Shown here piece by piece: positions 45,511-53,510 of a stretch of DNA of 64,000 bases (the stretch's first letter is position 1; the number at the start of each line of letters is the position of its first letter). The notes below the pieces were generated by a model, which saw nothing but the letters and a program-made list of their open reading frames with translations, was not told the DNA's origin and did not search any database. The position numbers and the translations under genes are program-made. Source of the DNA: Streptomyces sp. SLBN-118 (lineage in GTDB: Bacteria; Actinomycetota; Actinomycetes; Streptomycetales; Streptomycetaceae); assembly GCF_006715635.1 (NCBI RefSeq), contig NZ_VFNP01000002.1, positions 2,046,001 through 2,110,000 on the forward strand, read 5' to 3'.

Positions 45511-47049
45511 TCACGGCCGCATGAAAAATGCGACCTCGGCGATGGCCACGCGGCGGTCCTTGGGGCCCAGGCTGTTCGTCACGGTCAGCCGGACGTGCTT
45601 CACGTCGCTCACGGGCATCCGAACGACCTGCTCGCCTGGGAGGTCAGCCAGTTGCGCGGTCTTCGTCTTCGTGCCCTTGGCGGAGACGGCTGCGATCTTC
45701 AGCTCGGCCGGGCGGCGCTGTGAGAGAAAGACCTGCTCGTTGGTTGATGCGCCGGGGAAGATGTGGATCTCCACCAGCCGGAAGGGGCGGGCGAAGTCGA
45801 CTTCGAGGAATTCGCCCTCTGCCTTGCCCCGCAGGTTCGGTGCCCAGTACTCGTTGGTCGTCCCATCGAAAGCCAGAGTCGCCGAGCGGCCCGGTGCGGC
45901 GCTCGAAGCGCGCTGCCGATCTGCGAGCGGATGGATCTGCCGCGGTTTGGCAAGCTTGTCCTTAACCGCTTCGACGCCCGCTTGGATCTGGACTCGGGTG
46001 AGGTAGACGACGCACGCCAGCGTGAGCAAGACCGCCAGCGGCACGAGCCACCGCATGCGCAGCACCCGCCGACGCCGGCGATCCCCGGCGTGGAAGGAGG
46101 CCCGGCGGTTGAACGACCTGTGCCACCACGGCGGCGGGGGAACGATCACAGCGTCGGCCAGCGAAGCGGCGCACCGGCGGCAGAAGTTGCGGGACGATGC
46201 GTTTCCCGCCCCGCATGCGCCGCAGATCAGGTCCCCGGGGGTGAGGGCGGCCTCGTCGACGGGCGCCCGCACCTGCGGGCGCGGGCGGCTTCGCTCCCCT
46301 GGCCGCACCGCTTCCGGCTGGCGGTGGTCGTCTCGCGGACCGGCCGGTGACGTGTCGGGGTCGCGGGGCATCAAGAGGGCCGCGGAGCGGGCGAACTCGT
46401 TGTCCTCAATACCGCCTCGATTCAGCGCGGACGCTGTGTGGGCATCCGCCGCGGCCTCGCCACCGGTCCGCCGCTCGCGGCGTGGCGGATCGGCCGTGGT
46501 GCTGGCATCGGCCGTAGAAGGCGGAGCTGTGGCGGCGGGAGATCGAGTCTGCCCGGGGGCGCCCTCAGCGGCGCCCTCAGCGGCGGCTCGGGATGCATCT
46601 TGACTGGTGGCACCAGGTGTCCCGAGTGGCGCCGCCATGGGCATCGGGGGCACAAGGGGTACCGACAGCGCCCCCAGTGGTGCCTCCGGGGGTATCACGG
46701 GCATTGGAGGTACCGACGGGGCCACCGGGCGTATCGGGGGCACAGGGTGTACCGAGAAAGCGCCGGTCGGTACAGCCATCCCCGCCGTTGATGTGGCCCG
46801 GTACCCCCATCCCATGGCGAAACGCACCCGTTGGATCAGCCCTCGCCGCGGCACGGCCTCCCGGGGCGGGTGATGGAACTGGGTATGGACAGGGGTACGG
46901 TCCGGGGTGTCGACGGGGGAGGTGGAGGCCGTTCCCGATGCCGGTTGGTCCGGCAGCCGCACGCCGTCCCACTCGAGATATGCCCCGCAGATCGCGCAGA
47001 AGCGCCCTCCTTCCGTAACTCGGGCGCCACACTGCGCACAAATCACCAT
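45511..47049 (-). CDS. CisA-like membrane protein: two zinc ribbons, one TM helix, beta-sandwich
   Basis: A 512-residue single-pass protein. Zinc ribbon 1 is at residues 4-21 (CAQCGARVTEGGRFCAICG). A Pro/Ala-rich stretch of about 240 residues follows. Zinc ribbon 2 is CGACGAGNASSRNFCRRC. A membrane helix lies near 334-351 (WLVPLAVLLTLACVVYLT), with arginines on its N-side, so the ribbons face the cytoplasm. The outer 160 residues look like a discoidin/NADase-type glycan-binding beta-sandwich (TTNEYWAPNLRGKAEGEFLE). This layout recalls CisA, the Streptomyces membrane protein needed for CIS to act at the membrane. The ATG at 47049 follows GAGGAG. The identification is by architecture only. Confidence 0.65.
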   Translation of the reverse strand: MVICAQCGARVTEGGRFCAICGAYLEWDGVRLPDQPASGTASTSPVDTPDRTPVHTQFHHPPREAVPRRGLIQRVRFAMGWGYRATSTAGMAVPTGAFSVHPVPPIRPVAPSVPPMPVIPPEAPLGALSVPLVPPMPMAAPLGTPGATSQDASRAAAEGAAEGAPGQTRSPAATAPPSTADASTTADPPRRERRTGGEAAADAHTASALNRGGIEDNEFARSAALLMPRDPDTSPAGPRDDHRQPEAVRPGERSRPRPQVRAPVDEAALTPGDLICGACGAGNASSRNFCRRCAASLADAVIVPPPPWWHRSFNRRASFHAGDRRRRRVLRMRWLVPLAVLLTLACVVYLTRVQIQAGVEAVKDKLAKPRQIHPLADRQRASSAAPGRSATLAFDGTTNEYWAPNLRGKAEGEFLEVDFARPFRLVEIHIFPGASTNEQVFLSQRRPAELKIAAVSAKGTKTKTAQLADLPGEQVVRMPVSDVKHVRLTVTNSLGPKDRRVAIAEVAFFMRP

Positions 47050-47190
47050 GAAGCAACTCCTCTTCGCATCAGCATCACTTCTCTGCAATCAGCCGGCCGC
47101 AGTGGCCTCCAGCAGTCATGCACCAAGGCGGAGACGGTCCGGGCGGGCACCGTCCGGCCGACACCGGTTCCCGCGATCACCTCGCCGAAG

Positions 47191-47772
47191 TCAGGCTCGT
47201 GGACCTTCGGGCTGTTCGTCCGGCGAGTGAGGCTCCGCGCGTTCCATTTCCACCACGTAGGGAATGTGCGCGGGGCGATTGGCAGCTACCACCCTGTCGA
47301 CGGCACGCCGATCGATCGGTGCGGAGTCGGGCACGCGCAGTCGCACGGTCAGCCGCGGCTGTGACTGACCGGGCAGCGGTCCGCCCGGAGCCACGGACCA
47401 GCATGCGCCGCCGCTTTCCTCAATCTCTGGAGCGATACCGAAGACCACTTCCACCTGCTCGGCCAGGCCGCGGGGGGTGCCTCGACGGCGATGGAGGGCG
47501 ACCGCGCAGGCCACAGCCTCCCGCTGCCGTTCCAAGGGCCAGTCGACGTCGATGGTCGCTCCGACCCATCCGGCCAGCCAGGCCAGAACATCGGCAGGGG
47601 CCAGAAAGGGGGCGAAGTAGGCAGTGAGATTGTCCAGCGTCGACAGGACGGGAGCCAACACCTCGTCGAAGGCGTCGGTCATTCTCTGGGTCAGCCCATC
47701 ATCAGCGTAGATGGCGGGCAATTGCGACCCCAGAGGGTACGGTGATTCCAGCTCAGGTACGTGTGCGCGCAT
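47191..47772 (-). CDS. cis12: eCIS baseplate protein, phage tail protein I type (Afp12-like)
   Basis: A 193-residue protein. LPAIYADDGLTQRMTDAFDE followed by VLSTLDNLTAYFAPFLAPAD and VLAWLAGWVGATIDVDWPLE is the standard phage tail protein I signature, and RRRGTPRGLAEQVEVVFGI is the usual next segment. In contractile systems it pairs with the J-type wedge protein in the baseplate. The ATG at 47772 follows AGGGGAGGAG. It lies 13 bp after the J-type gene. Confidence 0.88.
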   Translation of the reverse strand: MRAHVPELESPYPLGSQLPAIYADDGLTQRMTDAFDEVLAPVLSTLDNLTAYFAPFLAPADVLAWLAGWVGATIDVDWPLERQREAVACAVALHRRRGTPRGLAEQVEVVFGIAPEIEESGGACWSVAPGGPLPGQSQPRLTVRLRVPDSAPIDRRAVDRVVAANRPAHIPYVVEMERAEPHSPDEQPEGPRA

Positions 47773-47785
47773 GAGTCTCCTCCCC

Positions 47786-49732
47786 TCAAGTTCCGACGAG
47801 CCTGACTTGGTGCTCGAAGGAGTAGACGAGTGCGTGCGGGTCGAGCACCACCTTGGGCACGGGAGCGCCGCGTTCTCCTGTGAGCGGGTCAGCCGGGAAG
47901 AGCCGGACATCCTCGACGAGTTCGACGCCGGGCAGGCGCTGTAGCACCGCGAAGACCTCCCCTGCCTGGACCGGCCGCCCGAAGGGCCATCCGGTGCCTT
48001 CCGCCCCCCCGGTCAGCGGGTTGAAGTAGGAGTACAGTGCGGCGAGAGCCTGAATGCGGAGGCGTTCCTGCCTCACATGCGCTCGGGCCTGCAACTGGGC
48101 GACCACGGTGATGCCCTGGTAGAACGGCGGCTCGACACAGATCCGGGCACCGATCGGACGGCAGACATCCAATCGCCGGCTGATCGCGGCCAGCATGTCG
48201 TCCGGAGGGACGAGATCCGCGAAGCGGATCTCGCCGTCGCCGACTTCCACCACATGAGGCACGACGAGGACACGCACGCCCCCCTCCTCGGCGCCCTGGC
48301 CGGCGGGAACGCAGCGCACTCGGGCTGCGCCCGGCGCGGCCTGCTGGGCCAGGTACTCGTAGTCCTCGACGGTGATGGCGCGATCCCGCGTCCGCAGCGT
48401 CATCGGGCCGCGCACCTTGGCGTTCTCGATGTCCTCACCATCGGTGCCCCCGAGGGCCGGCCGCCGGTTCTCGACCTGGGCGACGTAAGGCACCGAGCTG
48501 CGCAGTACGCGGATGGCGCCGCGGGCCACGTTGCCACGTCGGCCGCCGCCGTTGTGATAGCGCACCACCCGCACGGGCGCGCCTTTGGGCGGCACGGCCC
48601 CGTAGTGCCGCAAGGATCCGTCGGGTTCCCGCACCGCCGGCGGGAAGGCCACCTCGCCCGTGGTGTGATCGAGTCTGATGTGCCGGTCGGTGGGGCCGGA
48701 TTCGGCGAAGCTGTCCACTTCGGTCCATGCCTGCCATCCGTTATCGGCGGCGACTTCGACGACGAACGGCTCGCCGGACGGGATGACCGGGGGACGGCTG
48801 ACCGTGAAGCGCTGCCCTGGCACGCCCTCGCAGACCCCGAGATCCTCGTTGTTGACTGCTTTGGTGTTGAAGGCCTGGACGGTGCCGCCGATGGTGAAGG
48901 CTGTCACGGCCCGCACCGTGGGTGACGCCGAGTAGAACGGCTGGCCGGGCTCGGGCTGCACGGCCCGGCACCGCAGCCAGCCTGCGCGGCGGCGTGCCAC
49001 CACCGAGACTGCGTGGGTGGGCGGAACGTGCAGCACCACCTGGCCTGGCCGGTTCAGCCCACCCGTCTCGTCCCGGTCGACCTCGCACGCCGTCCAGTCG
49101 GCGCCGTCCCAGGCCTCCCACACCAGAGGTGGCTGTCTTGGGTCGACGCCCACGCCCTCGACGTCGGAGTCCAGACGCAGCACCACCGCGCAGGAAGGGA
49201 CCGCCTCCGACAACCCCACCAGCAGCACATCGCCCTCGGCCGGCGCCGCCGAGAAGCACGGTACGTCCCTGCCGTCGATGACCTCCTCGGTCCGATCGAA
49301 CGGCTCCCCGTCGTGGGACGCGGTGACCAGGCAGGAGAACGCACAGGGGACGATGGGAAGTTGCCGGGCAGTGGAGAACACCACCGCGTCCTCGGTCTCG
49401 GTGCGAGTAGTCGCCACCTCGGTGCCCGCCGGGATGAGGACGGTCTCCTCCTGGGGTGACGACAGCAAGAGTGTGACGTCGGCGCGGGCCGCTGTCGGGG
49501 GGAACAGTTGCACCCCGATCAGATCGAGGAAGGCCAGGTAGTTCTTGTCCGGGACGCGGTTCAGCCGGTACATCAGCTGGTCGACCACATAGGCAAACGT
49601 CTCGATCAGCGTAACCCCGGGATCGGAGACGTTGTGGTCGCTCCACTCCGGGCACCGCCGCTGGACGAAGCGCTTGGACTCGTCCACCAGGTCCTGGAAA
49701 CGTCGGTCGTCAAGATTGGGTGACGGCAGCAT
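47786..49732 (-). CDS. cis11: eCIS baseplate wedge protein J-type (Afp11-like)
   Basis: A 648-residue baseplate protein. The N-terminus MLPSPNLDDRRFQDLVDESK and WSDHNVSDPGVTLIETFAYV, DQLMYRLNRVPDKNYLAFLD is the typical start of large Afp11-type proteins. The C-terminal half holds the baseplate-J core (GPMTLRTRDRAITVEDYEYL, YQGITVVAQLQARAHVR). The ATG at 49732 has GAGGGA upstream and overlaps the gp25 gene by 23 bp, indicating coupled translation; the longer start is rejected. It forms the wedge that links the sheath to the spike hub. Confidence 0.9.
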   Translation of the reverse strand: MLPSPNLDDRRFQDLVDESKRFVQRRCPEWSDHNVSDPGVTLIETFAYVVDQLMYRLNRVPDKNYLAFLDLIGVQLFPPTAARADVTLLLSSPQEETVLIPAGTEVATTRTETEDAVVFSTARQLPIVPCAFSCLVTASHDGEPFDRTEEVIDGRDVPCFSAAPAEGDVLLVGLSEAVPSCAVVLRLDSDVEGVGVDPRQPPLVWEAWDGADWTACEVDRDETGGLNRPGQVVLHVPPTHAVSVVARRRAGWLRCRAVQPEPGQPFYSASPTVRAVTAFTIGGTVQAFNTKAVNNEDLGVCEGVPGQRFTVSRPPVIPSGEPFVVEVAADNGWQAWTEVDSFAESGPTDRHIRLDHTTGEVAFPPAVREPDGSLRHYGAVPPKGAPVRVVRYHNGGGRRGNVARGAIRVLRSSVPYVAQVENRRPALGGTDGEDIENAKVRGPMTLRTRDRAITVEDYEYLAQQAAPGAARVRCVPAGQGAEEGGVRVLVVPHVVEVGDGEIRFADLVPPDDMLAAISRRLDVCRPIGARICVEPPFYQGITVVAQLQARAHVRQERLRIQALAALYSYFNPLTGGAEGTGWPFGRPVQAGEVFAVLQRLPGVELVEDVRLFPADPLTGERGAPVPKVVLDPHALVYSFEHQVRLVGT

Positions 49733-50171
49733 CAGTGTCCCTCTTCGGAGCCGGCGCTGGGCCGCGAGCCTCATCGCCATGCGACGGGATCACGTAGAAC
49801 GGGAAGACCAGGTTGCGGGGATCGTTGGTGCCGCGGATGACATAGTGGATGTCGAGGTAGAGCGTCCCCGAGTCCGCATTGTCGAAGCTCACCTCAACGC
49901 TCTCGGTGTCGATACGCGGCTCCCAGCGTTCCAGCGACTTGCGCACCTCGTAGGCGAGTTGCCCGGCCGTCGCGGCGTCGCCAGGAGCGAAGACGAAGTC
50001 GTGAATGGCGCAGCCGAAATCGGGGCGCATCGGGCGCTCGCCGGGCGAGGTTCCGAGGATGAGGTGGATGCTCTCTTCGATCTCGCGGTCGTGGGTGACC
50101 AGCGCGATTGCGCCTGTGGTGTCGGTGCGTGCCGGGAAGGCCCAGCCGGCCCCAATGAATTGCGTGCCCAT
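49710..50171 (-). CDS. cis9: eCIS baseplate gp25-like protein (Afp9-like)
   Basis: A 153-residue GPW/gp25-family protein. IEESIHLILGTSPGERPMRP and DFGCAIHDFVF, then RKSLERWEPRIDTESVEVSF are the gp25 signatures; the EPR motif that starts sheath assembly is present in WEPRID. The C-terminal 20 residues are a charged tail. It lies 3 bp after the PAAR gene and overlaps the J-type gene. Confidence 0.92.
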   Translation of the reverse strand: MGTQFIGAGWAFPARTDTTGAIALVTHDREIEESIHLILGTSPGERPMRPDFGCAIHDFVFAPGDAATAGQLAYEVRKSLERWEPRIDTESVEVSFDNADSGTLYLDIHYVIRGTNDPRNLVFPFYVIPSHGDEARGPAPAPKRDTDAAVTQS

Positions 50172-50174
50172 CTG

Positions 50175-50456
50175 CTAGCCCCCGATCAGGACGGACGGAC
50201 TGCCGGCGATGATGGGTGCTCCGCACAGGGCTATGTCGCCTACGCGGGCGGCCGGACGGCCCCCGATCAGGACGGACGGGCAGCCGGGAGGACCAACCGC
50301 CGTCGGAGGGTGCAGGAGTGGCGGGGGGAACATACACACGTGCGGGGTTCCCACGACCGCCGCAGGCCGGCCTGCGATGAGAACGCTCGGCTCCCCCGGC
50401 GGCCCGATGACGCCCGGGTGCCCGGTGGGATCACCGACGCGGGCTGCTGGTGGCAT
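50175..50456 (-). CDS. cis10: PAAR-repeat spike tip (Afp10-like)
   Basis: A 93-residue PAAR protein, MPPAARVGDPTGHPGVIGPP with repeated VLIAGRPAAVVGTPHVC and VLIGGRPAARVGDIALC units. The His of GHPG, the His and Cys of PHVC and the Cys of IALC can bind the zinc or iron that sharpens the spike cone. It carries no extension domain, so it is a plain tip. It is 11 bp after the spike gene and 3 bp before gp25. Confidence 0.93.
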   Translation of the reverse strand: MPPAARVGDPTGHPGVIGPPGEPSVLIAGRPAAVVGTPHVCMFPPPLLHPPTAVGPPGCPSVLIGGRPAARVGDIALCGAPIIAGSPSVLIGG

Positions 50457-50467
50457 GGATACCTCCT

Positions 50468-52225
50468 TCAGTTGATCCGGACGAGTGAGGCTTGGATGGA
50501 GCAGGACGGGCCGCCGTCGACCCGCACGCCGGACCGGCCGGTCACCGAGACGGACTGGCCGGTGAGCTCGAGCTCACCGGAGCCGGCGTCGACGCGCACG
50601 CCCTGGTCGGCCTTGACGGTGACCTTCTGCTTGGCCTCGATCACCACCGATCCGTCGCTGTGCACGGTGATCTGCGTGTTCTTCTGGTCGAGATCGAGCT
50701 TGAGCTTCCCGTCACCGGTCATGACCCGGACGCCCTTGGGGCCGCTGGCGCAGTCGAACATCTCGATGGCGTGGCCGCTGCGGGCGACGAAGGCGCGCCG
50801 GTTCACCGCGCCGCTTGTCCGGTCCACCAGATCGGTTTCGTGGGACGAGGGCTTGTCAACCCCGTTGTAGAGGCCGCCGACCACGTACGGCCGGTCCAGA
50901 CAGCCCTGTTCGAAGCCGACCAGCACCTCGTCCCCGACCTCGGCTCCGAAGACGCCGCCGCCGTTCTTGCCGCCGAGCTGCGCCGTCCGGGCCCAGTCGC
51001 TCACGTAGTCCGGGGAGAGCCAGGGGAAGCAGAGCTTGACGCGCCCCTGCTGATCGGGATCCTTGGTGTCGCTGACGGTGGCGGTGACCAGGCCTGGTAC
51101 GCGCGGCATGCGGGTCAGCGAACCACCGCCGGAAGTAAGCCCGAACAACGAGCTTTCGGCGGCTCCTTTGACGGTGATCCACGTCTGGTAGCCGTGAGCA
51201 GGATCGAAGACGTGGCGGCTCCCGGTGATCGTGTACTTGCCCTCGAAGGGTCTGCCCACTTCGGTGAGCGTCACCGGTTTGCCGGCACGCAGCTGAGGGT
51301 TCCCCATGGCCACTGCCTCCAGCTCGGCAAAGGATCCGGCGACGGTGGCCGCCAGGGCCTGTGCGGCGGCGTCGACCTGGTTCTGCGTGGTGTAAGGGGT
51401 GTCCGTGGTGACGAAGGTGGAGTCACCGAACGGGCGGACCACATCACCAGGAGCCATGCCGAGCGAGAAAGCCTCGGTGGTCTGCGCCTGTGCGCGGCCG
51501 ACCACGGCCCGCTTGTCCTTGACGTCCCACCCGCGCACCTCGATTTGCTGCACCTGATCGACCGAGGTCACCGCGGCGCGGCACGTCAGCAGGTTGCGGC
51601 CCTTCTCCAGTACGAACGGGCTCTGTTCCACCGGTGTCGACACCCCGGGTGCGTGAGCCGCCTGGGCGGGCATGCGGAACTGGAACTGCTCTTGCAGGAC
51701 GACGACTTCCGCGCCGACCTCCTCGGCCAGTGTCCGGATGAATTCCCAGTCGGTGATATTGGGCTGGATGACCTGGTCGAGCACCTCGGTCGTCGGGTCA
51801 ACCCGGCCGATCCGCAGGCCCGCACGGTTGGCGACCGCGACCGCGATGTCGGAGACCGTCATCTGCTTGTAGCTGGCCACCCGCCGGCCGCGGAAGAGAC
51901 GGTGTGAGTGGTCGAGACCCCGCACGACAGTGAACGTGCCGCCGGCGTCCATCTCGCCCTCGAGGGCGGTGACTTCGCCGGCGAGCAGCAGTTCCTGCAC
52001 CGGATGGTCGCCGGCCTTCGCGTACAGCTTGACCGGGCTGCCGATCGAGATGCCGGTCGAGGACAGCACCGTGTGGTCGGGGTCACGGAAGCGCAGCAGG
52101 AACATGTCGGGCACGGTGGAGCTGTCGTCGACGTACCCGGCGACAAGCCGGACCGCGATGTCGGCGGGCAGCGGCCGGCCGTCGGCCTCCACGATCAGCG
52201 CGTTGGTGAACGTTTCGCCGGCCAC
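50468..52225 (-). CDS. cis8: VgrG-like spike/hub protein (Afp8-like)
   Basis: A 585-residue protein combining gp27-like and gp5-like parts. The N-terminal hub domain covers residues of about 1-350 (SDIAVAVANRAGLRIGRVDP, WEFIRTLAEEVGAEVVVLQE). The OB-fold/gp5 region follows (LVTATVSDTKDPDQQGRVKL, GDEVLVGFEQGCLDRPYVVG), and a C-terminal triple-beta helix (KLDLDQKNTQITVHSDGSVV) ends the protein. The GTG at 52225 has AGGGAG upstream. It trims to a needle carrying the PAAR tip. No lysozyme or effector extension is seen. Confidence 0.92.
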   Translation of the reverse strand: MAGETFTNALIVEADGRPLPADIAVRLVAGYVDDSSTVPDMFLLRFRDPDHTVLSSTGISIGSPVKLYAKAGDHPVQELLLAGEVTALEGEMDAGGTFTVVRGLDHSHRLFRGRRVASYKQMTVSDIAVAVANRAGLRIGRVDPTTEVLDQVIQPNITDWEFIRTLAEEVGAEVVVLQEQFQFRMPAQAAHAPGVSTPVEQSPFVLEKGRNLLTCRAAVTSVDQVQQIEVRGWDVKDKRAVVGRAQAQTTEAFSLGMAPGDVVRPFGDSTFVTTDTPYTTQNQVDAAAQALAATVAGSFAELEAVAMGNPQLRAGKPVTLTEVGRPFEGKYTITGSRHVFDPAHGYQTWITVKGAAESSLFGLTSGGGSLTRMPRVPGLVTATVSDTKDPDQQGRVKLCFPWLSPDYVSDWARTAQLGGKNGGGVFGAEVGDEVLVGFEQGCLDRPYVVGGLYNGVDKPSSHETDLVDRTSGAVNRRAFVARSGHAIEMFDCASGPKGVRVMTGDGKLKLDLDQKNTQITVHSDGSVVIEAKQKVTVKADQGVRVDAGSGELELTGQSVSVTGRSGVRVDGGPSCSIQASLVRIN

Positions 52226-52253
52226 GCCTGTCTCCCTTCCTCTCGGTGGCGCA

Positions 52254-53018
52254 TCACGCCGACTCCCGCAGTTCGTCGCCGCCGGGAAGCAGCAGTTCGG
52301 TACCTGGGCGCAGGCGCATGGGGTCGTCGATACCGTTGGCCTCGGCGATGGCCCGCCAGGCGTTCGGGCTGCCGTACTCCCGCCAGGCCAGCGAGGCAAC
52401 GGTGTCCCCGTCGACCACCCGATGCACTCGACGAGCGGCCAGTGCTCCCGAGGTGGGGTTCTGGCCAGGGGTCTCGCCACTGATCTCTTCGAGCGTGACC
52501 TGGCACGTGGCGCGCAGCGGCTGCCCTCCAGGGCCGAACAGCGAGTACTTCACCTGTACCTGGCTCACGTACGCCGTGAACCCGGTGAACCGGCCCCAGT
52601 AGAAGATCACCCACGGTGGCGAGGCCTTCTTCTGCTGGCGGCTCTCGCTCGTCGGTATGCAGCAGTCGGTGAGCTGCTTGACCGTCTTGACGACGTGGCC
52701 GTCATGGGTGTCGGTGGCGTCGAGGAACATTTCCAAGGTGAGCTTGCTCGGCTCGGCGCCGTTGAACTCCGGTGGTCCGGCCGTCTTGGCACCCCGTGCA
52801 GTCTTGCGCACCCATTTGGCCGATTTCGTCAGGCTCAGCTCTTTGGGATTGAACTGGAAGGTGATGCGGCCCATCGGAGGGCCGGGGTTCGTCGTATTGC
52901 CGTCGGCGGGCGGCTGGCGCAACTCCAGGAAGGCGCGCTCGAGTTTGGGCGGTATGCCGCCTCCGGTGCCAGGACCCATGCTGGGCACCGCCGGAACGAA
53001 GGGGATCGGTACGGTCAT
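52254..53018 (-). CDS. cis7: LysM-domain baseplate hub protein (Afp7-like)
   Basis: A 254-residue protein. Residues of about 45-160 resemble the T4 gp53/Afp7 base (ITFQFNPKELSLTKSAKWVR, PPWVIFYWGRFTGFTAYVSQ). The C-terminal LysM domain is RRVHRVVDGDTVASLAWREY, GSPNAWRAIAEANGIDDPMR and LRPGTELLLPG. In related particles it joins the tube adaptor to the spike hub. It starts 11 bp after the second tube gene stops. Confidence 0.9.
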   Translation of the reverse strand: MTVPIPFVPAVPSMGPGTGGGIPPKLERAFLELRQPPADGNTTNPGPPMGRITFQFNPKELSLTKSAKWVRKTARGAKTAGPPEFNGAEPSKLTLEMFLDATDTHDGHVVKTVKQLTDCCIPTSESRQQKKASPPWVIFYWGRFTGFTAYVSQVQVKYSLFGPGGQPLRATCQVTLEEISGETPGQNPTSGALAARRVHRVVDGDTVASLAWREYGSPNAWRAIAEANGIDDPMRLRPGTELLLPGGDELRESA

Positions 53019-53029
53019 GGGACTTCCCC

Positions 53030-53464
53030 TCAGCTCCGGCCCGATTGGACGAAGCCGTGGTGGGCGATCTCAATGGTCTCGGTGGCGACCTTCGCCGAGT
53101 CGGTGCTCAGCGACGGGCCCTGCCACCGAACTGGCACGACGCCGAACAGGCTCCATTCCGCCACCACGCTGCCGTCGGCCCGCATCGCCATGATCTGGGC
53201 GGTGTGACGGGTCACCACCGCTGTCATGCTGGCGAACCATGCCGCCACCTTCTGGGTGTCGGCGGTGATGGGTCGGCTGAACTTGACGTTCGGATATTTC
53301 AGGCGGGTGGGCAGCTGCCAGACGAAGCCGTTGTTGCCGCCTTCCTCGCGCTGCTCCATCACCACCTCGCAGCCGAGTCCTTCGCAACTGTTGAACGAGC
53401 CCAGGCTCACGTCATCGATCTTGACCGCGAAGCAGACGCTGACCGCGGGGTCATCTGCGGGCAT
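53030..53464 (-). CDS. Second tube-like protein / tube-baseplate adaptor (gp19 family)
   Basis: A 144-residue gp19-family tail protein. VSVCFAVKIDDVSLGSFNSC, EGLGCEVVMEQREEGGNNGF and the ETIEIAHHGFVQ end are typical. It differs from the main tube protein and sits next to the LysM gene, the place of Afp5/Afp6-type adaptors that join the tube to the spike. The ATG at 53464 follows AAGGACGGAGG; a longer start is rejected. Confidence 0.85.
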   Translation of the reverse strand: MPADDPAVSVCFAVKIDDVSLGSFNSCEGLGCEVVMEQREEGGNNGFVWQLPTRLKYPNVKFSRPITADTQKVAAWFASMTAVVTRHTAQIMAMRADGSVVAEWSLFGVVPVRWQGPSLSTDSAKVATETIEIAHHGFVQSGRS

Positions 53465-53510
53465 GCCGCCCTCCGTCCTTCTAAGTGCTCTGCCGGTCCG
53501 TTGTGGTGTG

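Noticed and set aside
50175..52225. Type VI secretion spike (VgrG/PAAR)
   Set aside because: No TssJLM membrane complex or other Tss genes, and the neighbours are gp25, J, I and LysM proteins of the Afp/PVC type.
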